A DNA stretch of 64,000 nucleotides from Saxidomus purpurata (taxonomy: Eukaryota; Mollusca; Bivalvia; Venerida; Veneridae): contig JAFMSR010000003.1 of assembly GCA_022818135.1 (NCBI GenBank), forward strand, positions 30,205,962-30,269,961. The letters are read 5' to 3'. A program made the translations under genes and the position numbers. The number at the start of each line of letters is the position of its first letter. Positions within the stretch are counted from its first letter, which is position 1. The notes under the pieces are model-generated. The model ran no database searches and was not told the origin of the DNA. It saw only the letters and a program-made list of their open reading frames with translations. This document shows, one piece after another, positions 11,199-24,300 of this stretch.

Positions 11199-12705
11199 CT
11201 GAAAATACAAAAACACAAACTATAGTCAAAGTAACAAATCTTTCTGAGTACAACAAATATTTTATATAAAGCAAACAATTCTATGCTTTTCCTAATCAGT
11301 TCATTCATACATAGCTTATGTCAAGTACAGGACTGGCTTTTTGATACCAAAAACAATAATTATTGTCTTTGTAACAAACTACTTTTGGAAGACCAAAATG
11401 TGTTTCCTATCTAGACCAGTAGTACTTGACTGTTTATTTCAATGAAGAGTTGTTTTGAGAAAGAAAAACTGCATTTGTAAGAAGTCAGTCTTCAGGGATG
11501 GCATATCAAACAGGTTTTACTGTATGCATAATTGCCACTTAAAAAGTTACAAAATTTATTATTACAAATTTTAAACAATTGCATCAGATATTTTGTTATT
11601 TGTTAAAAGAAAAAAACATATTAATTGTTTGCAATTTATGACATGAATTTTTTTTTTTTAACAAAACTAAGAGATATTATTCTTGCCGTATATAAATCAT
11701 GTATCACACGGTATGAAGAATGCCTCATTACTGCAGATTAATACTGTAATCATTTTCTTTTGCAAAATTGTCATCATTAATTTCTTATTTAACGTGAAAT
11801 ATTTTAATTGCTGTTTTCAATTTGCAAATAAAAAAAATAACTGCCTTAAATTTACTACTGAGCCTGGCTGCCTGAAAACCAGATTTAACTGGTTTTTTGC
11901 AGTAAATACTTGTTATTACATGGACTACTGAGGTAGGTAAGGCAATGCAGATACTGAACAAGTGACTTATGAGTTAGCCTGGTCACCAGGCCCTGAACTC
12001 TTTACAACTATCTATCATTGCTAGATCCACTATAACCAGCGCCAATTTCAGGTAAAAAAAAAAGCCCCAGTTTACAAAGCAAAATCATATAAAATAAACT
12101 GAAATTAATGTTGCATGTTTAATATTTGAACAATTTATGACTAGTAATAGTCTACTTATGAGTACACAGATCACAAAACACAAAATTTTTAATTTTGCTT
12201 TTCACGCAATGAAATAAAGTTCATTTTTAAAATCTGCATATTTGACATGAAAATCAGACCAAAAAATCAGTAAAAACTGATTTATTCATATTCATCTAAA
12301 AAAATTGAAGTATTGTCTGATATTAAAGAAATATCCTAAACTATATATGAATAAATAAAAAAAACTTATTATGTGATAAGTTAGAAAGGATTTGTACTAC
12401 AGTTCACCTGTCAATGCCAGTTTAAAAAAATAAAATAAAAAATAAGATGGTAAATATTTCATATCTTTAATAAATGTTTTATAACTCAAAGAAATTCTAT
12501 GTAAAAGACTCAGTGCAAAAAGTTCAAGTGATAATAAAAAGCACTTACCACTTAAAGCTGCCATAAGAAGCATCTGCTGAAAGTTTCCTCCTCTTGACAG
12601 TTCTGAGCTGGATCCTCTGGTTGAGCCGGTTAAGCCAGTTAAGCCAGTCTGAGCGTAGGCCATTGCCACAAGGCAAGCAAGAAGTACACAGATTACAACC
12701 TTCAT
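11119..12705 (-). CDS. Small secreted peptide, copy 2 (two exons, 78 aa)
   Basis: The CDS joins 12705-12549 (52 codons plus one base) to 11198-11119, giving 78 residues and a TAG stop. The intron 11199-12548 is in phase 1 with GTAAGT and CAG boundaries, as in copy 1. The signal peptide and the first Thr-Gly-Leu repeats are identical to copy 1. The Gly/Ser/Arg linker is eight codons shorter, an in-frame 24-base loss around residue 35. The tail keeps both cysteines and the Met-rich pattern, with three conservative changes. Keeping frame, splice sites and promoter after duplication suggests that both copies are functional. Family and role are unrecognised; the product is a predicted secreted peptide. 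Confidence 0.82.
12549..12705 (-). CDS. Peptide gene copy 2, exon 1
   Basis: Signal peptide (about residues 1-19) plus the shortened linker. It ends at G|GTAAGTGC (GT at 12548-12547). Confidence 0.82.
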
Positions 12706-12817
12706 TGTTAAGATTTAGAGTAAAAAGTGTTTCCTTGAAGTAAAAGTTAAGCTGACGCTTGAAGTGAACACCGCAGAGGCTAGTAGCTGAATGTTGGTAA
12801 AGGTCTAAAGTCGCGGG

Positions 12818-12825
12818 TTTATATA
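12818..12825 (-). promoter_or_regulatory. TATA box, peptide gene copy 2
   Basis: TATATAAA on the minus strand, with flanks conserved relative to copy 1 ('ggctga', 'ccaaagctgggtcatta'). Confidence 0.65.
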
Positions 12826-13107
12826 GGCTGATCCAAAGCTGGGTCATTAGGGTTGTGTGAATATAAATCTTACTGTCAGAGACAATATATTAAAGTTTGT
12901 GTGGACATTATTATTATTATAAGGTGTCATGATTACCCCCAGGTTGGATATTTTATGCCGTAAACTATCAATAAGAATTTTTACTTTTTATACATTGGCA
13001 CCATTTTTTAAGAATGTAATTAATGCATTTTTCTGGACAAAATGAAAGTAGCTGTCAGATTTATGGTTTGATGATAAATATGAACATGTTTGCTTCTGAA
13101 AATTAAA

Positions 13108-15222
13108 CAAGGCAAAAAAACAAATTAGTTTCGTGAAAAAAAAGGTATAAAAAGTGTCAGCTGCATAGTGTTGTAAAAATTATGACATTGATGGCACATA
13201 ATACTTAAAAGGTTCTATCATTTTGACAAAGTTAAGCTCAGATAAAAACATTTTTTATATATTAATGTCTTAATGAAATTAAGCTATGACACGAAGTGAA
13301 TGACTTGTTTCACACTGTTATGCAGTCATAACTGGCTTTGAGGACTATCCTCATTTTGCTGCTGAAAATTTCAGTTTCAGTGCATGTACAACGCTTTTCA
13401 GAATCTAGAAATAGTACCATTTTTTCATTCTTGAACATGTTGTAGTTGTTGTGTATGAAGGTTTATTGGTCAAAGCCACATACATGTAAGAATATTTACA
13501 CCAGTATGTTAATTCAGCTTATGCTTTTATTAGCACTTCAAAGCCAGAGTCCAGAGTCTTACTTTTAGTCTGGTAAAAGTCAGTGAAAAGAAATCATAGG
13601 ATTAGTATGCATGCTTTTTTACTTAGAGTTAGAGTTTTTATAAAGTCCAATATCTAAATTATCCAGGCTATTGCCTTGAAATTATATTAAAAAAAACCAT
13701 CCCCACCCGGAAAAGCATTCCCCATAACTTGTGTTGAAGTTTTCAAAAGAATAATGCCCATTTTTCTCAACTTAGAAACTTGGATTGAATTTTTGTTTGA
13801 AGTTCTATCCAAGATATTGGCTTTAAATTTACTTACAGCTGCTCATTTGCAGTTTCCAGAGAAAAAAAATAATTTCTCCAAAATGATATACTAAAATATG
13901 AAATTAGTATGGCTAGAATCAACTACACAAAAGTAAAAATCTAGGTATGAATTTGTAAAAATCTGTTGCAAATGTTGGTGAGGTTGGGTTTACGGCACCA
14001 CTACACAGTGCTTATATTGGAATTTCAAAAGTGTTTCTATAATTTGGCAGCATATAATATCAAATAATGGTATACAGATATACTTAACAGGAATATATAC
14101 AGGAACCTTTTTATTTGACCGTCCAACATACGTTATTTTCATACAGTTTGAAGAACTTAATTTTTTACCAAGATAGGAGAGCGAGCAGCTAATGAAAACA
14201 ATCCCCGTAACTGTGTTAGAACTTTGGAATTACAATATTGTAAAATTTTTACCAATATAGGGACAAATTGACCTGTCTGATCAGAAATATATTTGATGAA
14301 CATACTATTTGTGGGTGCGAATAGTCCACTGTGCTGTCCACGGACAGATCTTGATAGATTTCTGTTTGTATAAAATTTAAAAATGAACCAGATTGTAACA
14401 ACCCTGGAGTTATTAAAATATAACAAATCTTGAATAATTCTTGATATGTGGCTGACTCCAGTTGTTACTGTCTTAAACCAGTTTAAACTGGTACACAGAC
14501 TAGTCATATCCTTATTCATTTGACAGTGATGGATGATACTAGATTATAATGCTGGCATAATAATTGTACGGAATGCAAATGCTCAGTGGTTTTTGGTACA
14601 TACTTATTTGTTAATGTGGGTGATGATCTTGTCTTACCTGTCTTTTTATGCAGATTAGGTGTCTGGTCAATTGTTTTAACTGTCGTAGTACAGGAATTAT
14701 TATCAAAATCTTCTCACCAAATAAATGCACTCTACATGCACATGCTATAAAAAAATGTGTGCTTGTAATCACCTTATGAATTTTTGTATTCAGTATTGAG
14801 TGGGGGTCATCTGGTGGTCTTTGTCTGAATTTGTGAATTATCAAGTCCTCATGTACAGTAACTTTATTAAAAAAACATTGGTTTACTGACTTCTTCAGAT
14901 GGCGAACATAAAGTATCCACTTCAGCTTACAGCATAAAATTGGTAATAGAATTCTTCAGTAACGTATATTGCTCCTATACCAGATACAGACGGTCTGAAA
15001 TGTTGAGAACTTAACAGACCACACCAGTATGAGTAAAATTATCCTAGTTCTTTGTAACATGACGGTGTCCTCAAATCAGCAAAGAATAATAATTAAAAAC
15101 CTACTGTAGCCTTCACACCAGATATCCCCATTTCTGTTGAATGCGTAAATAGGAACACAACACTTAAATAGATTCCGGAAGTTCATATAGAAATAAAAAG
15201 TTTGTGTTAAACTTCATTTTAG
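13108..15222. other. Non-coding, probably CDC37 intron 1 or 5' flank
   Basis: AT-rich single-copy-looking DNA ending in the acceptor of CDC37 exon 2 ('acttcattttag'). I looked here for the short CDC37 start exon (Met-Val-Asp-Tyr-Ser.. in relatives) and did not find it. The 120-residue minus-strand ORF at 14157-14519 has no recognisable features. Confidence 0.5.
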
Positions 15223-15356
15223 GTATCAGATGATGAAGATGATGTACATCCTAACATCGACACTCCGAGTCTATTCCGATGGAGACATCAGGCCAGGGTC
15301 GACAGGGAGGAAGAAGCCAAGAAAGAGAAAGAAAGTCTTATAAAAGAACATCAAAG
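15223..15356 (+). CDS. CDC37: CDC37 exon 2 (N-terminal kinase-binding segment)
   Basis: Acceptor 'cttcattttag', donor AAG|GTAAAA. Begins in phase 0 with Val-Ser-Asp-Asp-Glu-Asp, so the previous exon must end on a full codon. It contains the [14 protein letters not shown] motif. Ends in phase 2. Confidence 0.95.
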
Positions 15357-18300
15357 GTAAAACGTGTACTAACAAATGCACATCAAAGGAAGGTAAACCC
15401 GTGGTTGTTCCTCCAATGTGTTTTTCTTTGAACTTGGTCAGTATGTTAAAAAACAAATGATTTTGTAAATAAACTCTTGTGATGGTAGTTCAGTGATACT
15501 AGCACGTGACTTTTAACTGGGGGGGCGTACTGGTTTTCACCTGCAGAAAGTTTGTACCTGAACCTATAACAAACCATAATGAATGGATGTCTGATGTCTG
15601 TTTACTTCAAACAACATACCTTTCTTAACCATTTTGCCAGTTTCAACCAATCCTCACAAGAATGTTTATTGCTTGGTCCTTTACAACTGTTAAAATATTC
15701 CATTCCATGCAGAACTCTGGTTAGCATTAAACTTTAAAGACTCTTATTGTCTGAAAGTGCTAGTCCCAGAGCTGAGATATTTGTTGTTTAGCTTTGTGTA
15801 ACACTCGCTGGGACCTTCAACAAGTTTTTAATTGTCCCTTTAGTCAAAATTGACAATGCTCTCTTGTGCCTCTTGTTTTACAAAGTACATAGACAAATAA
15901 AAGTAATTACGAAAATTGTAATCTTTTCTCAGACACCCTCAACCCAATTTAAGTATGGTTACACAAAACTTTGTCATAGACGACTCTCTACTAAGATTAT
16001 TTGTACCGTCTCCCTTGGGCTAGTCGTTTACGTGTCCGCCTTGGGAGCAAGAGGTCGAAGGTTAGAATCCTAACAGGGGTCCATTCTGATATGGCATGTT
16101 GGTGAGCTGCCCGCTAGTTAAATAATAGTAACTGTATGCCTACCTGCCTGGTATCTCATAAGTCAGAAATGACTGTCTCTTTAAGTATGCGTGACATATA
16201 ATAAACAAACACTTTGCATTTTATGCACCTATTAATGACCAAAAATAAATTCTTACCAGAAAGTTCATGAATTCATTGTAGTAAAATATTCTTAATACAG
16301 AGTTGTAAAATTTTGACAGTAGGCCGTAAACTTACAAAATAATTAACGATCACAATGCTTGGCTGCAATAAGTATGTTGAATACACTGTTTTCTTCTTTT
16401 CTACTTACATACAAAACTGATTTATGAGGGAAGAAAATGAATTCAGGGCAAAGGTATTCTGTAGAAATGTTTATATTTACTGAATAAAGGTAAATCAAAG
16501 GCAAAATATCTTTGAGATTTAGTGATGTCAAGTCCAAATATATCTGATCACTAGTATTACAATACATTCCGTAAGACCATATGCAAGATGTGGAAGACAA
16601 ACTTGGATCACAATGTCTGGCAATGGCATCTGGAAAATTGGAAGGTGTGGATTGGCTGCTGCTGCATTCAGAAATGCAAACAGGGTGTTTCAAATCTTGT
16701 TTACTCACTGCTAAATAAATGGGAAAAGCTTTTTGAGGTTTGCAGTGCTACTATGATGGAAAGATGGCTGTAGTAAACAGAATCTTCTTTAATGTGTTCA
16801 CAGTCAAAATTTTGGTAACTAACTTTGTTTTCCAGAAACTTTTTTCAAAAGCCTTTTGTTTGTGCACACTTACTACACACTATGTAACTAAAAGGTTATA
16901 AAGACTGAAGATACTAGCATGATCAACTAGAGAGTTGAGTTTTTCAGTGGTTTACAAAGTTGTAACTTAAAACAGATGAGTTCCTAAAATGAAGAGTTAC
17001 TGAAGTTAAACAGCAAAATAAATGCCTACAGACAAAGTTTAGGAAATACTAGTAGAATGAATAAAAGATTTCAGAGTTATGAAATAGTTACTGAGGTTCA
17101 GGTATCTAATCTTGTGTTAGAGATTATTTCTTACTGAGGTTAGAGATTATTTTATCATAATTTCAGTAATCAGCAGAAGATACAGCAGATGAAGCAAAAA
17201 ATAAAAGAAAGTGAAGAAAAGGTAAATAAAATCTTTTAAAGAACTGTTACTTGAGTCAAGGTGCATTGGTGCTTGCAGGAATCAGTTTCATTGATAGCTT
17301 TGGTTACGGATATAAGCACACTCCAAAGTTGTTTGTTTTGAAAATTTGTTGTGATTGCCAAAAGAGAGGATTTTATTAAGTTAAAGTAAGGGGGTATATT
17401 GCTTTGCAGCTGTCTGTTGGTCAGTAGATCTTCGGTTTCCACTCAATAACTTGAGAAGGATATGACCCAGAGGTCTCAAACTTAATATGGACATTGGTCA
17501 AGGACAGTAGATGATTGAGGTCACAAGGTCAAAGGTCAAGGTCACAGTGACCTCATATTTAAACTTTAAAGAGCGGTTTCAGCTCAATAACTTGTGAAGA
17601 CTTTGAGCTAGAGGTCTCACTCTTGATTTTGACCTTGCATTTCAAAAACTGTTTCTGTTCAATACCTTGACAGTGTTTTGACTCAAGGTCTTCAAGCTTG
17701 CCATGGTTATAGTCTATGGAGATTAAAATGATCCCTTTTGATTTTGAGGTCACTGGGTCAAAGGTCAAGGTCATAGTGAAATTGCATCTAAAAATTATTT
17801 CCCCTCAACCTGAAAATCCTTTCAGCTATGGTCTTCAATCTTGCTAGGAGTAAAGCTTATTGAGATAAGATGACCTCTATTGACTTTGAGGTCAATAGGT
17901 CAAAGTTCAAGGTCACAGTGATATTGCATTAAAAATCACTTCATTAAAAAGTCTTCAGACTCACTAGCATTATTGTTTATGAGAATAGATGAACCCTATT
18001 GATCTCTAATGACTTCTGGGTCACTCTATCATCAGCAATTTCTTGTGTTTCAGTTACTGGTGGAGGGAGGCATATGTCTTTTAAAATTATCTCTTGGTTT
18101 CCCTTGAAGTTAAATGCAAAATCAATACTTTTCTATACTTAGGTCAATATGTTGATACTGTTGTTATACTGGACCATATGGTAGAAGGTCAAGGAACAGT
18201 TCGGCCTGATATTTTCTGTTGCTACAGCTGTAATAGAAAATTCAAAATTTAATTATCCTCCGCTGCAAAGTGGGAGGGGGATATAGGAATGGTCTTTCTC

Positions 18301-21300
18301 TGTCCGTCTGTAACATTTGTGTCCGCTCCATATCTCCTTAACCTCTTGAATGATTTTAATATAACTTGTGTCAAATGTTCATCTTATCTAGATGATGTGC
18401 AGAGCCTTTGTCTCAACCATGCCACTCAAGGTCAAGGTCACACTAATGAGACATCTTGTTTCTTCAGAGTCAGGCTTAAGCCCTCATAGATGTAGCTGTA
18501 ACATTGTGTAGCTGTTTTAACTACACCATCTATATGTTTTACAGGCATAGATAGGTTTGTGTTTTGGCTGAAAATACTGAGTTTTGTGGTATTTTCAGCA
18601 AGAAATAGACAATTTTGAGAAAATGAAGAAAGAACTGAAAGATCTTGAGAAACAAGAAGATGATTTCAGGAAAAAAGAGGAGGAGCTTAAAAAGAAAGAA
18701 AAGGTATACTATTAGAAGTTAATTCTGCATTTGCCGATATAGCTCGAACTGAACAGCAGATTATCAGGAACCTGTTATTATAGGATTACCAGATCCAAGC
18801 AGACCTGGGGAAATCATAATCAGTAATCGTAATCAGCTGTAATCAATTACAAAATTTGGATTATCAGATGTAATCAGTAATCAAGAATATTTTTATTCCC
18901 TAATGGAAGAGGCATATTAAATTCGAACCGTCTGTCCGTAATCCATGCCCCCACTTACAAATTTGTTGTCCGGACTGTAACTCTGTCATGCATTGAAGGA
19001 TTTTAAAATATCTTACAATGTCTAGATCAAGACGACGTGTGTGCAAGACCCACATCCCTACCTCAAAGGTGAAGGTCACATTGGAGTATGAAGGTTATGG
19101 AATCCTCATATATACATCGTGTCCGAACTGTAACTTTGTCATGCATTGAAGGATTTTAAAATAACTAGGCACAGATGTCTAGCACATCAAGACGACGTGT
19201 CGCGTGCAAGGCCCATGTTTATAGCTCAAAGGTCAAGGTCATATTGAGTTTGAAGGTAATGGATTCCTCTATATATGCATATATGCACACTTTCGTGTCC
19301 GGACTGTACTTTGTCATGCATTGAAGGATTTTAAAATAACTTGGCACAAATGTCTAGCACATCAAGACGACGTGTCGCGTGCAAGACCCACGTCCTTACC
19401 TCAAAGGTCAAGGTCACACTTAGAGTTTGAAGGTAATGGATTCCTCTATATATGCATATATGCACGCATTCGTGCCCGGGCTGTAATTTTGTCATGCTTT
19501 GAAGGATTTTTAAAATAATTTGGCACAAATGTCTAGCACATCAAGACGACGCGTCCCGGGCAAGACCCACATCCCTACCACAAAGGTCAAGGTCCACTTA
19601 GAATTTATAGGTAATGGAATCCTGTATATATGCATACATTTGTGTCCGGACTATAACTTTTATTATGCTTTTGAAGGATTTTAAAATAACTTGGCAAAAA
19701 TGTCTAGCACATCAAGCGGATGTGTCCAGGCAAGGCCCAAGTCCCTACCTCAAGGTCAAGGTCACACTTAGTGTTTAAAGTAATGGAATACTGTATGCAT
19801 GATTACTCTGTCATGCATGGAAGGATTTTAAAATTACATAGCACATTTATTGAGCACATGGAGAGGACACAGACTGTGAGGCACCTCTTTCGGGGGCATT
19901 CGTCACTTGTGAGGGACAGCTCTTGTTTGATTACATAATGGTAATGTAGTCAATTACATTGTGAAAACAGGTGTAATCATGATTACATTTGGATTACTTT
20001 ATGATTACATTAATGTTTTAAATGTTCTAAAGAAGGTGATAAACTTACATACTATAATATTGATTCTGAATATTAGAATAGAAACATTATTGATTTAAAA
20101 TGTAGTCTGATATTTTTAAATCTTTATTTATCAATGTAAGCTAACTTTTAATGAATTTAACACAAATGCTACATCTTTCTAACAATCATTTTTAAATGGT
20201 TCTGTATTTGAAAATTTATATATTGACATTTAATGTAATAAATGTAATGGGATAGATAATCAGTGGTTCGCTTTATAGTAATCTTTTTCATGAATGGATA
20301 TTTAATGACCCTAGGGCATGCAAATTGTTTTCAATCAACAATATATTACCCCCATCAATGTTACTGATGACAAGACACAGGTAGAATGAACACATATCCA
20401 TTCCAGTGGTAGCAACATTGTAATATATTAACAATTCCAGTTTATCTTTACTTGTTGTTCAGATCAAAATGTCATCACATGTACTGGTGCATTTTGATGT
20501 TCCCAGCAACACTGCAATCCCAGATTTAAGCTAGAATGGTGTGAAAATATTGATCAGCAGGAAGAAATTAAATCACTGGTTGAGCACGAAATCAATTTGC
20601 TTGGAAACAATGAAAATACAAATGACAATGACAGTGAAACCTCCCCACCTATGAAAAAATGAAAACCAATTTCTTCAGTTTCATGAAGACCAGCCTACCA
20701 GCAAGAAGTTGCTACCATTCTGGTGCGCACACTGAAATCCATGAGTACCAAGCTCTTCCATGCACTGAGCAAGTTGAAAATCCACTTGTGCTCTGACAGA
20801 AAAGTGCAGAGACATTACCTAAATTATCCGTTCTAGCCAGAAAATATTTAGCTGTCCCTGCCTCCTCTGCACCAGTTGAAAGGCTTTTCAGTGTGGCTGG
20901 CAAAATATTTAGACCCGATAGGTGCGCTCTATCAGACGAAACATTTGAGAAACTGATGATGATTAAATGCAATTGTTCACTCTAAGACGTCATTGACAAT
21001 TAATTGCAGCTGTTGTAAATAATTAAATGCATATGCTTCATATTGATTTAATATCATTTTTATGCAACTATAGCTTGCAGACAGCATAATTATACCGTAC
21101 TTCAGTGTTTGCAAATGGGAAAACAAATTATTATATTTTTGATTATAAACAGTAAATGTTATCAAATGTAATCAATTATATTTCAAAAGTAATTGTAATT
21201 TAAGACATTGTAATTGTAATTTAATGGATTACATTCATAGTAATCATGCCCAGGTCTGGATCCAAGGTAATTCTGGTAATAATCATAGTCCAACAGAAGG

Positions 21301-24300
21301 TTACATAGAAATACAGACTCGTTGATGGGAACAATGAATCAATTTTACATTATTTTACTTTTGTACAAACTTGACTTAATGTGTGTCGTATATCTTACCA
21401 GAATCTCAGAACAAGTTCTGCTCGTAACTGGTTTGATAAATTTGTGCTTTGACCTTTGTTTTTTAAAGGAAAAATGCAGCATAATGCACTGCCTTTGATA
21501 ACTTATTATAACTATTTTTCATATGATAAGGAGCAGATAGTTAATGTTGACATTCTAATGAAAATTGCAGTTTTTGCCCGAAATAGCTTATAACATGTAA
21601 AAATAACCCAGGATGCAGAGCTGTATTACCTGTCTTAAAGGCAGTGTTCAATCATTTTGTCTTTCTTTTGTTTTAGCTTACACCATGGAATATAGACACC
21701 ATATGTCATGAAGGAAAATCCAAAACAGTAAGTTAAGCCATACATTCTAATAGCCCACAGTGTTTTATAGATTTATACCCCTGAAGGGAGGCATCATAAT
21801 TATAGTAAGTGTCATGACTTTGTATGCAGTTATATAATTTGAATACTAGATACTGAGATAATTGGGTGTTATGTATTAATTTTTATCCTTTATTCACTTT
21901 GTCACTAGTAATGTTGGTTTCTTGTATAATTTCATTAAAATGATCATACTTCATAGAGAATAACCAAGTCATTTAAGGTTGAAATGTTTCTGTGAACATA
22001 TTATTTATAATGAAACAAAAGAATCAGCAAAACCTAGATAGATTCCCTACTTCTATATTGAATTATTTGATTGACAGGTGATCAATAAATATAACAAAAA
22101 AGAGGACAAAGAATTAACAGATGAGGAGAAAGCTGAAAGACAGGTAAATCATCAAATTATCATAAAAATATTGCTCAAATATAGCTTTTTATCTGATGAA
22201 TATTATACAATTATAGACTAATTTTGAGGTCGATATATAGTTTGGCGGACCTGTCAAGAAGTGATATTGACCGAGGATGAAGTTATTATATGGTATACCA
22301 GTTTCATTTTAGTCTGTTTTCTTTGGCTTAATTGAAGTTGTGGTGGGTTCCATATGTAGGTAATACCGGTACTTTCTTACAGTAGTAGGAAAGCGTAAAG
22401 ATTTTGTTATGTGTAATGATTACTGTGTCTGAGTCATGTGAAAACAGCCTAAAACTAATTTCGCTGCAGGTTACATTTTCTTAAGTAGATAATGTTATGA
22501 TTGACCACATCTAACACACTATGGTGAAAAGTATGCTTCTTTTTGAGCTATAAACCAGATGCATGTTGTTCCTTGAATTCAATTTATGATATACAGCAAC
22601 CTCCAAACTTCAAAACCTATTTATATATAAAAAGTTCATAAAGAATGTTATGCATTTTTTCCAAATGTAGTATACTGTAAAGCATGTAGTCAGAAAATTT
22701 CATTGTATACTTGCCATTGAGGTTCATTTCATTTTTTTGTGTATGGTGATTGTTGGAAAAAATTTAATTTGAACACAAAAAATAAACCTTGAAAACAATG
22801 GCCAAAAAAAAGGTTGTTTTTCTGAAGAACTAGTTGGCTAGGTGTGCCATTTATACTTATTTTGAAAACATAAATCAATCATTATTGAACACCAAGGAAC
22901 AAAACATTGTAACATTTAGGGTACTTAATAAGGATTATTGAAGCTGATATCAATAAGGGATTAGCATGTCCCCTAGTGGGAAAACTTAATGGTTGTCAAA
23001 GAACTTTTGGAGGGCACTGTCGAGCATTCACGAAAAATACCTTAAGCTGGGATAAAAAAGATTTTGTGAATAATATAAAATATGATAACATGAATCTTAG
23101 AGATAATGTCAACGTTACTAAGTCACTATGATGATAGCTTTCATGGCTTCCCAAATCTGTTGAAGTGTATTACATATACTGCCAGGTCTGTTTCTATTTT
23201 TAGTGCCAATATTTCTATTTTAATGCTAATAACCCTGGGTCAATGTTTATCAGACCAAATTGTAGGCTGAAAATTGCTCAGAGCCAAGAAATACAGTTTA
23301 TTGTGTCACCCTTTCGGAGAAAAGGCGAATCATAGGGATCGCTTTGTCCGTCGGTCTGTTGGTCCGTCGGTCGGTCCATCTGTCACACACACGTAACATT
23401 GGCTATAACTTTGCCATTTCTTCAAACTTTACAGTTGTATTGCTTATGACAAAAGGGTCATGATGCCACCAAATTTTGTAGGTCAAGGTCATATTTGACA
23501 GAGTTATGCCCCTTCTTATACTTTGATTTTTGCTATAACTTTGCCATTTGTTAAGATTTTTTATCAAACTTTCAAATTGTATTGCTTATGTCAAAAGGGT
23601 TGTGATACCGCCAGATTTTGTAGGTCAAGGTCATATTTGACAGAGTTATGCCCCTTTTTGTACTTAGATTTTGTCACTAAAACTTAGTGTTGTCTATAAC
23701 TTTGCCATTTGTTAAGATTTCTTCATCAAACTTTCAAATTGTATTGCTTATGACATAAGGGTCATGATGCTGCCAAATTTTGTTGGTCAAGGTCATATTT
23801 GACAGAGTTATGCCCCTTTTTGTACTTAGATTTTGTCACAAAATTATTGGTTATTCTGACAAAGCGTAAGAGGGCGACACAAGTGTTCTACTGAATACCT
23901 GTCTAGTTGATAGGTTATATTATAACTAGTAAATATGTAAGAACATGAAAACAGCATAGTACATAAATATATGTTATTACTTTAAGTGGGACATTAATAT
24001 TATCAGCTTCTGGGTCAGGTGACAGAATTCCATTGAACGTTGACAACAATACTGTGTCACAAATAGCCATGTTGTATTGATTTTATTATACCGAAATAAG
24101 AATTAATTACCTGGTACAGTATATATAGGTTAAAGGTCTATCTTACAGGATTAAGCAATTCATTGCAAGGAAGCAAACTGCTTGTTTCTTCTTGCCATAT
24201 GGATCTTTAACCAACTTACAGTTTGTCCTACTTTCATGAAAATTTTTGCAATGAAATATATAGATATTTAGGTAGTTTGGAATTGATCACTGTGGTGTTA

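Larger units (their letters stand above)
10238..13107. repeat. Duplicated block, copy 2 (peptide gene unit)
   Basis: Direct-orientation duplicate of 755-3242. It is longer because of indels, including a (TAA)n microsatellite insertion at 10746-10777 and extra sequence at about 11950-12280 that copy 1 lacks. Exons, splice sites, TATA box and poly(A) signal are all kept. Confidence 0.85.
18800..21258 (+). mobile_element. hAT transposon remnant, complete with ends (CDC37 intron 4)
   Basis: Terminal inverted repeats CAGACCTGGG..CCCAGGTCTG are flanked by identical 8-bp duplications, the hAT signature. Many 'gtaatc'/'gattac' repeats lie just inside both ends, as expected for transposase-binding subterminal repeats. 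The interior holds a broken transposase gene (about 20455-20985) and a second, nested element (about 18890-19930). At 2459 bp with a truncated ORF it cannot be autonomous. It lies wholly within intron 4 and leaves the CDC37 exons intact. Confidence 0.9.

Noticed and set aside
14157..14519. 120-residue minus-strand ORF
   Set aside because: No recognisable motif, signal or splice support; composition typical of AT-rich non-coding DNA.
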